From: Kitagawia praeruptora
Lineage: Eukaryota > Streptophyta > Magnoliopsida > Apiales > Apiaceae
Reading direction: 5' to 3'
DNA length: 64,000 nt
Assembly (NCBI GenBank): GCA_037693485.1
Contig: CM075353.1
Coordinates: 45,036,001 to 45,100,000 of the forward strand
The translations under genes were made by a program, and so were the position numbers. This document shows, piece by piece, positions 9,487 through 23,005 of the stretch. The notes beneath the pieces were generated by a model. The model made no database searches. It saw only the letters and a list, made by a program, of their open reading frames with translations, and was not told where the DNA came from. Numbering within the stretch: the stretch's first letter is position 1; each line of letters begins with the position of its first letter.

Positions 9487-11365
9487 CTATGGTCATCCAC
9501 CCGGGACAAGGAACTAACTCCCTTCAAACGCTAGTTTCTCCTCTAGTTGATCCCAGTCGCCCGCCGCCAGGAGTACAGATCCATACTACGGATCTCCCCA
9601 GGAATACCAACCCGATGTATGGACTGCCTAACTACCCTCTTGGACCCAGTGGTCATGCCTTGCAGATCCGAGATCGAGAGTATCTTGACTACTCTGGCCC
9701 CTATACTGACGATTCATCGATTGATGATGATCGTGATGAAGCCCCGAGAAGGCGACGTCCTAGCAGAGAACGAAGAAGGAGAACACAAACTATCCATGAT
9801 GGACCCCCCTTGACAGCTGCTGAAAGAATCAAGGCTCATGAGGCCGAGATTTTAAGGATAAAGGAAGATATTGCCAGAGAACAAGCTAGGTTGAATCAAA
9901 CTCAGCCTCCTCCAACCTCAGGACCGATTCCCTTTATAGATCTAGAGGGGTCTTCAAGGAGGTAAATAAGGGCTGACGCCCCAACTGGAAGAACAACGAG
10001 GGTGGAAACCCCCAAGAGCAACCCTAAGGATCTGATGCCACTTGGGGATCCTGATGATCCCACACCCCCGTTTACTGAGGAGGTGATGAATGCCCGCATC
10101 TCAAAGAAGTTCAAGATGCCGACAATTAAGGCCTATGATGGAACAGGTGATCCTGCGAACCACGTCAGGACATTCTCAAACGCGCTGTTGCTACAGCCCA
10201 CAAGTGATGCCTTAAAGTGTAGGGCGTTTCCTCAAACCCTATCGGGTATGGCTCAGAGATGGTACAGCCGGTTGCCTGCAAACTCAATTGGCTCTTTTAA
10301 GGAGCTAAGTGCTGCCTTTGTTAGCCAGTTTATCAGCGGAAAAGTACATGAGAAAAGTTCTGCGTCTCTTATGTATGTGGTGCAAGGGAAGAATGAGAAT
10401 CTGAGAGACTACCTTAAGAGGTTCACTAAGGAGACTTTAAACATTACCGATTTGGAGAATAAGGTTGCAATGGTAGCCTTGGAGCATGGCACCACCGACC
10501 TATACTTTAAGAGATCATTGCCAAAGCATCCTCCCGAGAATATGGCTGAGCTCCAGCGAAGGGCTGATAAGTACATCAAGGCTGAGGATAGCACGAAGAA
10601 GGAGGTCACAATAGGCAATGGTCGGGGTAACAATGATATAAAGAAGCGAAAGCAAGAGCAGGAGTACGATGCTAGGGACAAGTATCCCCGAACTAGCAAA
10701 GACTCTGATTCGCCACCAAAAAAGAGTCTAGGACCAAGGTTCTCTGACTATGCAAGGTTGAATGCCCCAAGGAGCCAGATCCTGTTGGATATCGAAAAGG
10801 ATAAGGACTTTCGGTGGCCGAAACCACTTAGGGGAGACCCCGAGAAGAGAAACAAGGATCTATATTGTAGGTTTCACAAAGATGTGGGACATGATACAGA
10901 TGATTGCAGACAGTTGAAGGATGAGATTGAGTTTTTAATCCGTAAGGGAAAGCTAAATAAATTCACTAAGGGTGAAGATCGTGGAGCCCAAAGAAGAAAT
11001 TATGACAGGAGAGGTGATGATAGAAGAGACAATAATCGTGATCGAAACACACAGCCCCGTGGGCTAGTCATCAACATGATTTGGGGAGGACCAACGGCAG
11101 CCGGCACAACTCGCAACTCACGAAAGGCCTATGCTCGAGAAGTGATGCACATTGTTGGAGAGGCCCCAAAGCGTGCTAAGACAGAAGTGGCAATTGGCTT
11201 TGACGACTCAGACCTCGAAGGGGTGAAGTTCCCCCATGATGACCCATTGGTCATAACCTCAGTGATTGGAAACTCAGAAGTAAAGCGAGTCTTGATAGAC
11301 AATGGAGCCTCTGTTGATATTATGTTTCATGATGCTTTTGTGAAAATTGATACACTGATTCTCAG

Positions 11366-13401
11366 CTGACCCCGACTAACATGCCCATCTACGGATTCAA
11401 TGGAGTTGAGTCTAAGGTTGAAGGTACTATTCAGTTGCCCATGACAATTGGACAAGAACCTAGGGAGGCTACTCAGATGCTGAATTTTCTGGTAATCAAG
11501 GCAGCCTCAACCTATAATGCAATCCTTGGAAGGATAGGACTTCATGCATTCAAGGCTGTAGCCTCAACCTACCACATGAAAATCAAGTTTCCAACCCGGA
11601 ATGGTGTTGGAGAACAAAAGGGTGATCAGAAGATGGAAAGAAGTTATTATGTGTCCGCACTAAGAGCTAATGGAGTCGGGGGGCAGGTACTCCCAATTGA
11701 TGACATGGATGTCCGTGGAGATGATGAACATCATGGGAAACCAGCAGAGGACTTGGTTCCCATACCTTTGGAGCTAGGCGACCCTGAAAAAGTAACCTAT
11801 ATAGGAGCTTCTCTGAAGGAACCTCTGAAAGGAAAGATGATAGCATTCTTACAGGAAAATAGTGATGTGTTTGCTTGGACTGCCGCTGATATGCCAGGGA
11901 TTGATCCCCAACTCATAACTCATAAGTTGAATGTTGATCCTGATCAGAAGAAGATAAAACAGAAGAAAAGAAATTTTGCACCTGAAAGGCAAGAGGCCAT
12001 TAAGCAAGAGGTTGATAAGCTCTTAGAAGCTGGATTCATTGAAGAGATACAATTCCCTGAATGGTTAGCTAACCCTGTGATGGTCAAGAAGGCGAATGGG
12101 AAGTGGAGGATGTGTATAGATTTTACCGATCTGAATGACGCCTGTCCTAAGGATTATTTTCATCTGCCAAGAATAGATATGTTGATAGATGCCACAGCTG
12201 GACATGAGATGCTGAGTTTCATGGACGGGTTCAGCGGTTACAATCAGATTAAAATGCGCAAGGATGACATCCCAAAGGTATCTTTCATAACTGACTTTGG
12301 TGTTTTCTGCTATCTTGTTATGGTTTTTGGACTAAAGAATGCAGGAGCCACTTACCAACGACTGGTGAACAAGATATTCGCCCATCTGATTGGGAAAACC
12401 ATGGAGGTCTATGTAGATGACATGCTAGTCAAGAGCCTGTGTAAAACAGATCACATCAAACACCTCAGAGAGGCATTCGAAGTGCTAAGGCACCATAAGA
12501 TGATGTTGAATCCAGCCAAGTGTGCCTTTGGAGTTGGATCAGGAAAATTCTTGGGATTGATGGTTTCGAAGAGAGGCATAGAGGCCAACCCCGACAAGAT
12601 CAAAGCAATTCTGGACATGGAACCACCTCGTTCTATAAGAGATGTGCAAAAGCTAACGGGTCGAGTTGTAGCTCTGGGGAGATTCATCTCCAAATCTGGT
12701 GACAAATGCTTGCCTTTCTTTCAGGCATTGAAGATGGTGAAAAATTTTGAGTGGACTTCTGAGAACCAAGAGGCTTTCAAACAGCTGAAGAAGTATATGG
12801 CTGAAGCCCCGCTATTGGCCAAGCCTATTCCCGGAGAAGTTCTTTACTTATACCTGGCGGTATCCGAACAAGCATTGAGTGTTGTTCTTATCAGGGAAGA
12901 AAAAAATATTCAGAAACCTATCTACTATGTGAGCAAGGTGTTGCATGGGGCTGAGTTGAATTACTCACCCATTGAGAAGTTTGCTTTGGCATTAGTAACA
13001 GCCTCGAGGAAGTTGCGACCTTATTTTCAGGCACATAAGATTCAAGTCTTGACAGACCAGCAGTTGAGGAACATACTGCACAGCCCTAAGGCCAGTTGAA
13101 GGCTAATCAAGTGGGCAATTTAATTAGGAGAGTTTGATATCACATACAAGCCTCGGACGGCCATTAAGGCTCAGGCATTGGCTGACTTCGTGGTTGAATG
13201 CACCATTAACAACCAAGAAGTCGGGGGGCAAGAGATGGTAACTACCCCTGCGAAAGAACATAAGGATGAGGAACCTGTACCTGATCTGAAAGAGTATTGG
13301 GTGCTCTATTTTGATGGAGCATCAAAAACAAAGTCAAGTGGTGCAGGCATGGTTTTACAAAGTCCCGATGGGTTTATGGTTGAATATGCTTTGAAGTTAG
13401 A
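11366..13401 (+). pseudogene. G1 reverse transcriptase and RNase H, cut by G2
   Basis: After the frameshift the frame runs to 13099. RT motifs include WRMCIDFTDLNDACPKD, FMDGFSGYNQI and the catalytic YVDD (MEVYVDDMLVKS, near 12410). The gypsy RNase H follows (YYVSKVLHGAELNYSPIEKF). A GGA-to-TGA change stops the frame at 13097-13099, and a second stop (GAA to TAA) follows within 30 bases. A second, archaeal-like RNase H begins at about 13300 (YFDGASKTKSSGAG) and is cut by G2 after the duplicated CTTCC at 13402-13406. It resumes at 32857. Two RNase H domains in a row mark the Tat lineage. Confidence 0.87.
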
Positions 13402-13406
13402 CTTCC

Positions 13407-13916
13407 TTATATGGACTGAAAGTAATCCCTGAAAACACATTTAATGTTGCATTAAATGAACATAAGTTGATCCAAGGTCAAAGCCCAGTTTCAAGGCCCA
13501 GAGCCCTAAATACAATTATAATTTCGTGGCTAATAAATTAGCCAAATAAAAGACTCCGTTATTGAGTCCAAAAGGAAACCAAATCATCCTTGGAGTGGTC
13601 TCCAAGGAATACAGCTGTAAGTCTTATCCTCCTTCCTCCCGGAAGGATCTAGAATTGGGCCTAAGTGGTATCTTACTCATCAAGATACCCAATTCGACCC
13701 TAATTCCAGGGTTCTCAATACCTATATAAGGACCTGCTCCTTCACAAACAGAACTACATTTTTTGGCTTGATTCTTGATAATTGCAAGATACGTAGGCAT
13801 CTGGTGAGGACTGAGTTAAGTCACGAAACACTAGATCAGCCATTAAAGCTCGAAGCTTCCACAAACCCTAGCATTAAATACGCAATAATTACACCCTACT
13901 TTTTCGTTCCACAACA
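13407..13916 (+). repeat. G2 5' LTR
   Basis: Starts TTATATGGACTGAAAG; the 3' copy has TGATATGG, so the terminal TG has mutated to TT here. Ends CCACAACA. A TATA box CTATATAAG is at 13722-13730. Confidence 0.92.
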
Positions 13917-13918
13917 TT

Positions 13919-13936
13919 TGGTGCCGTCTGTGGGAA
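13919..13936 (+). other. G2 primer-binding site
   Basis: TGGTGCCGTCTGTGGGAA, two bases after the LTR. It differs from the G1 site by one base. Confidence 0.8.
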
Positions 13937-13949
13937 GAAGACATCAACC

Positions 13950-16018
13950 ATGGTAACTACACGAAGAACAGCACCAAGCTCTACCGAGGCTTTACCAATT
14001 AGCTCTGCTCCGCCCCTCACCTCTGAGACGATCATCACTGAGCGGGTACCCTCAACCACAGGGGCGATCACTCAAACTCAGGCTTCTCAACCCCCAGGGA
14101 TGAATCCCCACGCTGAGAGGACGCTACCTATGGTCGTCCATCCAGGTCAAGGAACCAGCTCTCTTCAGACGCTGGTTTCTCCTTTAGTTGATCCCAATCG
14201 CCCGTTACCACGAGGGGTACAGATCCATACTACGGATCTCCCCATGAATACCAACCTGATGTATGGTCTTCCCAATTATCCTCCAAATACTCAAGGTCCT
14301 GGACCTAGTGGCCACGCCTTGCAGATCCGAGATCGGGAGTATGTTGACTACTCTGGCCCCTATACCGAAGATTCGTCATCGGATGATAATGATCGTGATG
14401 AAGCCCCGAGGAGGCGACATGTTAGTAGAGAATCTCGAAGGAGAACTCAAACCATCCATGATGGACCCCCTCTCATAGCTGCTGAGAGAATCAAGGCTCA
14501 TGAGGTCGAGATTCTAAGGATAAAGGAAGATATTGCAAGGGAACAAGCTAGGTTGAACCAAACTCAACCTCCGCCAACCTCAGGGCCAACGATTCCCATC
14601 ATAGACTTAGAAAGGTCCTCCAAAAGGCAGAAAAGGGTTGACGCCCCAACCGGAAGAACAACAAGGGTTGAAACCCTTAGGAGCAACCCCAAGGACCTAA
14701 TGCCGCTTGGGGATCCTGATGACCCTACACTCCCGTTTACTGAGGAGGTGATGAATGTTCACATCTCTAAGAAGTTCAAGATGCCGACGATTAAGGCACA
14801 TGATGGAACAGGTGATCCCGCGAACCACGTGAGGACATTCTCGAATGCACTGCTGTTGTAGCCTGCAAGTGATGCCTTGAAGTGTAGAGCATTCCCTTAA
14901 ACCCTGTCGGGTATGGCACAACGTTGGTATAGTCGTCTACCCCCAAATTCTATCAGTTCTTTTAAGGAATTGAGTGCCGCTTTTGTTAGCCAATTCATCA
15001 GTGGAAGAGTTCATGAAAAAAGCTCTGCGTCTCTAATGTATGTGGTGCAAGGGAAAAACAAGAATCTGAGGGACTACCTCAAACGATTCACTAAAGAAAT
15101 GCTGAATATCACTGATTTGGAGAATAAGGTGGCCATGGTGGCCTTGGAACATGGAACCACGGACCTCTTTTTTAAGAGGTCATTGGCAAAACATCCTCCT
15201 GAAAACATGGCTGAGTTACAGCGAAGGGCTGATAAGTATATCAAAACCGAGGATAGTATGAAGAAGGAGGCCACAACAGGTAATGGAGGGAATAACAATG
15301 ATTCTAGGAAGAGGAAGTCAGATCAGGAATACGATGCCAAGGACAAGTACCCGCGTACGGGCAAGGATTCAGACTCCGCTCCTAGAAAGGGGAATCCAGG
15401 ACAAAGATTTACTGAATACTCAAGATTGAATGCCCCAAGGAGCCAAATCCTGATGGACATATAGAAAGATAGAGACGTGAGATGGCCTAAACCACTTAGG
15501 ACTGATCCTGAGAAAAGAAATAAGAATCAATATTGTCGATTCCACAAAGATGTGGGACACGACACTGACGATTGTAGGCAGTTGAAGGATGAGATCGAAT
15601 TTCTGATCCGGAGAGGAAAGTTGAGTAAGTTTTGCAAAGATGGGAATCAAGGGAACCCAAGGCGAGATTATGATAGGAAGGATGATGATCGCAATCGCAA
15701 CCCGCAGCCCCGAGGGCCAGTAATAAATATGATTTTTGGTGGCCCAACAGCGGCCGGGACAAGTAGAAATTCCAGAAAGGCATATGCACGAGAAGTGATG
15801 CACATTGTTGGGGAAGCACCAAAATGTGCAAAGACAGAGGTCTCAATTGGATTCGATGATTCGGACCTTGAAGGGGTGAAGTTTCCCCATGATGATCCAT
15901 TGGTGATCTCCCCAGTGATCGGCAACTCCCAAGTGAAGAGAGTCTTGATAGACAATGGAGCTTCAGTGGACATTCTGTTCCATGATGCCTTCTTGAAGAT
16001 AGGGTATACCGAATCCCA
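13950..16018 (+). pseudogene. G2 gag and protease with nonsense codons
   Basis: Starts MVTTRRTAPSS and is colinear with G1 gag. In-frame stops at 14859 (TAG), 14898 (TAA) and about 15462 (TAG) each replace CAG, CAA or GAA found in G1 or G3. The Gag core (SSFKELSAAFVSQFISG), the CX2HX4HX4C knuckle (CRFHKDVGHDTDDC) near 15535 and the protease motif LIDNGASVDIL near 15945 are all readable. A one-base deletion at about 16017 shifts the frame before the RT region. Confidence 0.85.
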
Positions 16019-18826
16019 TTGACACCATCAAATATGCCTATATATGGGTTCAACGGAGTAGAGTCCAAAGTTGAAGGGACGATTCAGTTACCCATGACTA
16101 TAGGGCAGGAGCCGCGGGAGGCCACTCAAATGTTAAATTTCCTGATTATTAAAGCTGCGTCTACCTATAATGCTATCCTAGGAAGAACGGGACTTCATGC
16201 TTTTAAGGCGGTTACCTCCACCTATCACCTAAAGATTAAGTTCCCAACCAGAAACGGTGTAGGAGAAGAGAAAGGAGATCAAAAAATGGCAAGGAGTTGT
16301 TATGTGGCCGCATTGAGGCCGGATGGAATTGGGGGGCAAGTCCTCCCGATTGAGGATATGGACGTTCGAGAGGATGAAGAACGGAGAGGAAAACCAGCCA
16401 AAGACTTGGTTCCCATACCTTTGGAGTTAGGAGATCCTGAAAAGATTACTCATATCGGGGCATCTCTGAAAGATCCCTTGAAAAGCGAATTGATCACTTT
16501 CTTGCAAGACAATAGTGATGTCTTTGCGTGGACAGCAGCTGATATGCCCGGGATAGATCCCCAATTGATAACACACAACCTGAACGTGGATCCAGACAGG
16601 AAGGCGGTGAAACAAAAGAAGAGAAATTTTGCACCTGAGAGACAAGAAGCCATTAAACAGGAGGTTGACAATCTCCTAGAGGCAGGGTTCATTGAAGAAA
16701 TCTAATTCCCCGAATGGTTGGCCAATCCTGTAATGGTCAAAAAAGCCAATGGAAAGTGGAGGATGTGTATAGACTTCACTGATCTGAACGATGCATGCCC
16801 AAAGGACTGCTTTCCCTTACCAAGGATTGATATGTTGATAGATGCCACGGCTGGGCACGAGATGTTAAGCTTCATGGATGGTTTCAGCGGCTACAACCAA
16901 ATCAAGATGCATAAGGATGATGTTCCTAAGGTATCATTCATCACTGACTTTGGTGTGTATTGTTACCTGGTCATGGCCTTTGGATTGAAAAACGCAGGAG
17001 CTACCTATCAGAGGTTGGTAAACAAGATTTTCTCTCATCTCATTGGTAAAACTATGGAAGTTTATGTAGATGATATGCTGGTGAAAAGCCTGGGCAAGGT
17101 CGATAACATTGAGCACCTCCGTGAGGCATTTGAGGTATTGAGACACCACAAGATGATGTTGAACCCAGCCAAATGTGCCTTTGGTGTCGGGTCAGGGAAG
17201 TTCTTGGGTCTTATGGTATCAAAACGAGGAATTGAGGCTAATCCCGACAAGATCAAAGCTATCCTAGATATGGAACCACCTCGTTCCATAAGGGACGTAC
17301 AGAAACTAACTGGAAGGATTGCTGCATTGGGGAGGTTCGTCTCCAAATCCGGAGATAAGTGTTTGCTATTCTTTAAAACCTTGAAGAAAGTAAAAAATTT
17401 CGAATGGACAGAAGAAAGTCAAGAGGCCTTTGATCAGGTGAAGAAGTATATGGCTGAAGCCCCACTGTTGGCCAAGCCAAGTATGGGAGAAATCCTCTAT
17501 CTTTACTTAGCCATTTCGGCTCAAGCTGTGAGCGCGGTGCTAGTGAAAGAGGAAGACAAAATTCAAAAACCCGTATACTATATGAGCAAAGTACTACATG
17601 GAGCAGAGTTGAACTATTCTGCCATTGAAAAGTTTGCCTTAGCATTGGTGTCTACCTCAAGGAAGCTACGTCCCTACTTTCAGGCACACAAGATTGAAGT
17701 CCTTACAGGGCAGCCACAGAGGAACATCCTACACAGCCCTAAAGCCAGTGGTAGGCTTATTAAGTGGGCAATTGAGTTGGGAGAATTTGATATCAAGTAC
17801 AAGCCGAGGACGGCCATAAAAGCTCAGGCACTTGCTGACTTCGTGGTTGAATGTACCATTGACAACCAAGAAGTCGGGGGGCAGGAGATACCTCAGGAAG
17901 GCAATAGGGAAGACAAGGAACCTGTAATAGAAGAGAAGGAATTCTGGATGCTCTATTTTGATGGAGCGTCAAAACAAAAACAAGTGGTGCAGGCCTGGTC
18001 CTACAAAGTCCGATGGATTCACCATTGAATACGCCCAGAAGTTGGACTTCCCAACAACCAATAATGAGGCAGAGTATGAAGCATTGATAGCTGGACTTCG
18101 TTTGGCAGGAGCGCTAAGGGTCAAAAATCTAAAAGTTTGTGGAGATTCAAGGCTAGTTGTGGCCCAAGTCAATGGAGAGTTTGAGGCGAAAGATGAGACT
18201 ATGATTAAGTACTTGAGGGTTGTCAAGGCTGTAATGACCCAGTTCGATGAATGCTACGTTGAGCACATTCCGAGGGAGAAAAACGTCAAGGCCGATGCCT
18301 TATCTAAGTTTGCCTCTTCCGAGATAGAGAATTATTCTAGTAGTGTCTATTTCCAAGTTCTGAGAGCCCCCACTATTGATTCAAAGCTGGTAGCACCTAT
18401 TGGAACTAGGGAGTGTTGGATAGACCCGATCAAGATGCTTATTGAGACCGATTGGCTCCCGGCTAATGCCATGGAGGTACGAAGATTGTCAGTAAGGGCA
18501 TTGATGTATGCTCTGATTGAAGGGATCCTCTATAAGAAATCCTTTGTGATTCCGTACTTGAAGTGCCTAAGGCCCGAAGAAGCTAAGTCAGCACTAGAAG
18601 AAGTCCATGAAGGAATCTGTGGGCAACACTTGGGGGGCAGGGCCCTAGCTCACAAGATAGTTAGACTCGGATTTTATTGGCCTGAGATGATGGCTGATGC
18701 CAAGGAATATGTGAAAAAGTGTGATCGGTGCCAGAAACATGCACCAGTGGTTAGGCAACCACCAGAGATGTTGACGTCCGTCAGTTCCCCCATTCCTTTT
18801 GCTATGTGGGGGATGGATATACTTGG
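16019..18826 (+). pseudogene. G2 RT, dual RNase H and integrase N-part
   Basis: RT runs from about 16640 with a CAA-to-TAA stop at 16703. YVDD is in MEVYVDDMLVKSL near 17065. The gypsy RNase H (YYMSKVLHGAELNYSAIEKF) follows, then the second RNase H (YFDGASK; NNEAEYEALIAGLRLAGA). A one-base deletion at about 17970-17980 shifts the frame between them. The integrase zinc-binding region (HLGGRALAHKIVRLGFYW; CDRCQKHAP) leads into MDILG, the first catalytic Asp region, where C1 is inserted after CTTGG at 18822-18826. Confidence 0.87.
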
Positions 18827-20386
18827 TGAAAGAGTTTGTCCTAAACTCCAATCATGTATGATGATTTAGGAAGAACTTTCTTGTTCTCTTATTTGATTTC
18901 ATTAATATTAATAAAAGACTTATTTGTTTTTATTACGGGCCTTATCTATTTAAAGTGTTTTAAATAAGATATTCCATGGTTTAAAGTAAAGCTTCTAGAA
19001 TTATAATGAGATTATAATAGTGAGATCTAGAAGATGATAACTCTAGACTTAAACAGTTCCCGATCATAGGATAACTAATCGGAAGTTAGTGAATCCGCAA
19101 AGATTGGTACATACTATGCTTGCTCCTTTTAGGAGGATGTCTGTTCTCATAGGCATTTGTGTGGCGACACTATAGCTAGTATGTAGGTGCTTATTATGGA
19201 ATAAGTTCACTGAACATGACTCGATAAGTTGAACAACTAATGGAGTTTACTCACGTGTCGATAGTTGTTCAATGAGTGATAGTTGTACAAGTGTCCTTAG
19301 ACTTGAGATCGTTATAGTAATCTTGTATATAATGAACTATGCTTTGGTTTAGTCCTTAGTCTCAAGGACATCCATTAGGTCTATTCTGGGCATAGGGATT
19401 TGTGTATGGAGATAGTTAACGGTCAATAAAGGATCTACCCCTTCCAGTAAAGGAAGAGAATATCCTATGCTATTCTTATGATGCTAGTTCCGGAATCTCT
19501 GGCCAGAGTGTATGAAATTCGAAAGGAGTTTCTAATTTGCATTAATATGAACTTTGCATTATGAATAAGAAATCATATGATTAAATTTGATAGGCTTGAC
19601 ACGAGTTCCATGCCTTGTATTTAATCGGGATATTGTAGGGTAGAAGGAATTGATTGTACGGTAACTAGTCACTGACAGGTTCTTGGTATTCTAAGCAGTG
19701 AATTCATATTATCCGGATAGTCGCGATATGTTGAGAAGCATCACTCACGATGTAGAATAAATATAATTAATCAGTTAATTATATTTAATGAATTATTAGA
19801 ATTCATATAAATAATAAATAAAATGTTTATTATTATTTATTTCTACTACCGGCTTAATATTGAACCTACAGGGTCACACCATAAAAAGATTAATTTATTG
19901 ATGAAGGTATTTTGAGAGAGAAGTTGTTTTTAATAATGATTAAAATAGTTTAATTATTATTTAAACATTTTGTGGGATTTATATAATAATATATATGATA
20001 TATTAATTATAATAAAAACCTACATGTGCCCTATAAATAGAAAGAGATGAGAGGTGTTTAGTATGCAAAAAGTGGTTTTGTGAAAACCTAGTTGCCACCT
20101 CTCTTCTTCTTCATCTCTCTCTCTCAAAAGAACAAGACACCATTTTTATAAAAGCTTGTTTTATAAAAAGCTTCATAGAAGATTATTCTTGGTGGATACC
20201 GGTAGAGTGCTTCACACTCTGAGAAGCAACTGCTAGCAACCATCTAGACACCATCTTCGAATTTTCAAGGTAAGGTTTCGATTCCTCCGGTTTATTCATT
20301 TTTATATGCTTTTCTATATGCCCGATACATGGTTTTTACGGAATAAATTGTTATACCATGCTTCCGCTCGTCCGTAAATTCCTTCA
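18827..20386 (+). repeat. C1 5' LTR
   Basis: Starts TGAAAGAGTTTGTCC, ends AATTCCTTCA. A TATA box CTATAAATAG is at 20031-20040 (27115-27124 in the 3' LTR). Confidence 0.94.
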
Positions 20387-20387
20387 A

Positions 20388-20406
20388 TGGCATCAGAGCC
20401 AGGTTC
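20388..20406 (+). other. C1 primer-binding site
   Basis: TGGCATCAGAGCCAGGTTC begins one base after the LTR. It is complementary to the 3' end of initiator-Met tRNA, as usual for copia. Confidence 0.88.
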
Positions 20407-23005
20407 TTGCATATAGAGATTCATATAAAAATTTCAGATTTTTTTATGCATGTATGGATTTATTATGATTTTTGCAAGTTTGTTTAGATTTAATTATGAA
20501 TTAATTCGAAATAATGTTTGCATGAGATTTTGACCATTGATCTGGGTTCTATAAGTGTTATGGATCATCTAGATATTTTTTCATAATTTTGTGATGTGTA
20601 GATTATTTGTTATGAATTTTTTAAAATTGTTTTGATTAAAATTCATAAAATAATCATGCATGTGAATATTATGAAATTAAAATTTTGCACAAGGAACCCC
20701 TACTGATTTGATATTTCTGCTGCTGATGATTTTCAGAAATCATGTTCTTATGATTTTTTATTAATTTGTTAATTAATTGTTAATTAATTTATTAATATTA
20801 AAATTATAAGATAATAATAATAGATATTGCAATAGTTAATTACTATTCGGCAGTTTCTTGTTTTGGGTAATAAAGCACACAACAGTTACAAAAGGCACAA
20901 CACAAGCAACGGTCGGCTACTATTAAAAAAAAAAAAAAAAACTGAAACTGCCGCTGTTATCGCGCGCGTGGTGCACAGTCGCGGGAAACAGGGTGTCGCG
21001 CATTCGGGGAATGCGTGACAGGGTCTGTAGCGCATGATCGTCATGCGTTACACAATTAAAGAGCATTTAATTGTAGTAACGCATTCTTGTAATGCGTTAC
21101 ATCCCTTCTGTCCACATTAAATTTGATTTTTTGGGAGTTTCGTAACTCCGATTTGGGCGTGCAATATATCGTTGGATTCGTATTTCCGAGACGGATCTAA
21201 TGGAGTGGTCAAATATTTTTTATATAATATTTTTGAAATATTTATATTACCGGAAGTGTTTTAAAGCATATTTTAATTGTTTTAAATTGCTTTTAAATGC
21301 TATGATAAATCCATACATCATTATATCAATGTGTGACATGATATTGCTTGCATGCCTACTTGTTTATTTAATTTTATATATGAGATATATGCCTATGTTT
21401 ACCATGAGATGATAGATTTAGGTGAACTTAAATCAAAATAAGGCGTGCTCTAGAAAATCTGGAATAGGAATCGTTTCTTACCTTAATATTAATATTATAA
21501 ATACAATCATGAAATTCTTGTGTTTGTGAAACACATGATTAAATATGAATTTTCAATATTGAGAGAAAGGATGATTCTGTCAAAAACAGATTTCGATCTG
21601 TAAGAAAGGGGTATTAAGTGATGCCTCTTGACAATGCTCCCCCCGATCTGGGAATCATCCGATTATCGATTATTGATTTGAAATATTTAATTCAGAAAAG
21701 AGAATTTCTTTATAATATGATTATAATTGTTAAATAATATTAGTTAATTAATAATGGCTGATAATTATTTATTTATGAAATGAATAATTAGTTAGCAATT
21801 TTATTAATTGATTAAATAAGATTTAATTGATTATAAAATAATTAAGATGTGATCTTAATATTATTAATTATTGATTTAATTTAAGAAATTAAATTAAGGG
21901 AGAGAATAATTTTCTAAAGAGTTTAGAAATAGAATTAATAATTAAAAGAGTTTTAATTATTGGTTAATAACAAAGAAAATGAGATCTATGTATTATATAT
22001 GTCAAGTTGTAATCGGCCATAGGCACAAAAAGTTTTGTGTCAGTTATGGTCTTCCAACATGACAGAAAGTATTTCTTGTTTTCGGTGCATTGTCGTTTCG
22101 TGCTACAGCCGAGGACTTTGTTACCGATCAACATGAAAATACTTGTCTGTTACATTAGATGTGTACAAAATTAGATTTTAGTGGTCGTTACGTGCTACAG
22201 CCGTGGGCTATTGGAATCTAATTTAATTGTACAAAATGTTGGATTTGACTTGACTAATAATATTGAGATTTTTCGTGTTTTTGTTATAGATTTAGATTAT
22301 CTATTAAACTTAAAACACGTTAGACTTATAGGTTTATACGAAAATGTTTCGTGACCTTAAAAAAAAAAAACCTCTTTTATAAATATCAAGTAGTAATTGG
22401 CCAATGACACAACGGGCTTGTGTCGGTCATAGCCTTCCAACATGGTAGAAAGTAGTTCTCATTTTTAAATCATTGTCGTTTCGTGCCACAGCCGAGGGCT
22501 TTGATTTCGAAATAAGAAATACTTGTCTATTACATAGAGATGTGTACAATGAATTAGAATCTAATGGTCGTTACGTGCCACAACCGTGGGCTATTGGAGA
22601 CTGATTCAATTGTACAGAATGTTGGGTTAGACTTGACTTAGAATATTGAGTTTGTCGTGCCACAGCCGTGACTCAATTATTCAAGAGGCTAAAGTTTTAT
22701 TAGGGAATAACATGAGATGTAATTGACAAGAGTTGTCTGCCTACTGAACATCACATGGCGTTTCGTGCCACAGCCGGGGTTGTGTGATGGAATGTAGGAT
22801 CCCTATTCCCACTAGTATTTTGAATGCTTATTTATTCACTTAGGGGGTTGTATAAATTAGATAAACTAGTGGGAGCCACTTATGAATAAAGACCCGATTC
22901 ATATAGTGTTTTAATAATGAAATTGAATATTTGCTAAGTGTTGTTATGTGTATAACATTTGCAGACTTAATATATATAGATATATACACTAGGTTTTCTG
23001 CACAA
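20407..23005 (+). other. C1 long non-coding leader
   Basis: About 2.6 kb with no gag-like frame, where a copia gag would normally start soon after the primer site. It contains an A-run at about 20924-20941, CGCAT/ATGCG short palindromes at 20990-21100, a duplicated block of about 390 bp (about 21995-22240 and 22380-22640), and six copies of a CGTGCCACAGCCG-like motif. Similar CGCAT/ATGCG and GTTTTTGACA elements occur in the C3 leader, so this is a family feature rather than random decay. Confidence 0.6.
21995..22780 (+). repeat. Duplicated leader block with recurrent CGTGCYACAGCCG motif
   Basis: Two diverged copies about 390 bp apart begin near TCAAGTTGTAATCGGCC and TCAAGTAGTAATTGGCC. The short motif (TT/TA)CGTGCYACARCCG recurs near 22097, 22189, 22479, 22574, 22654 and 22760. 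The rest has diverged more than the motif. Confidence 0.65.

Larger units (their letters stand above)
4741..11365 (+). pseudogene. G1 gag and protease, split by CACTA insertion
   Basis: Gag starts at ATG 4741 (MVQTRRTAP), runs to 4918, and resumes at 9490 after the CACTA element; G3 shows the uninterrupted form. A C-to-T change makes a stop at 9963-9965. The frame then runs to 11369. It carries the Gag capsid-like region (LPANSIGSFKELSAAFVSQF), a knuckle CRFHKDVGHDTDDC of CX2HX4HX4C form near 10865, and the aspartic protease motif LIDNGASVDI near 11290. A one-base deletion at about 11347, compared with G3, throws the frame off just before the RT region. Gag would package the RNA and the protease would mature the particle; this copy cannot do either. 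Confidence 0.85.

Noticed and set aside
10409..10699. Antisense ORFs over gag and pol (also 15074, 15420, 15496, 17062, 41271 and others)
   Set aside because: Shadows of the sense coding frames; they have no promoter or conserved splice structure, unlike the true antisense gene behind pol.
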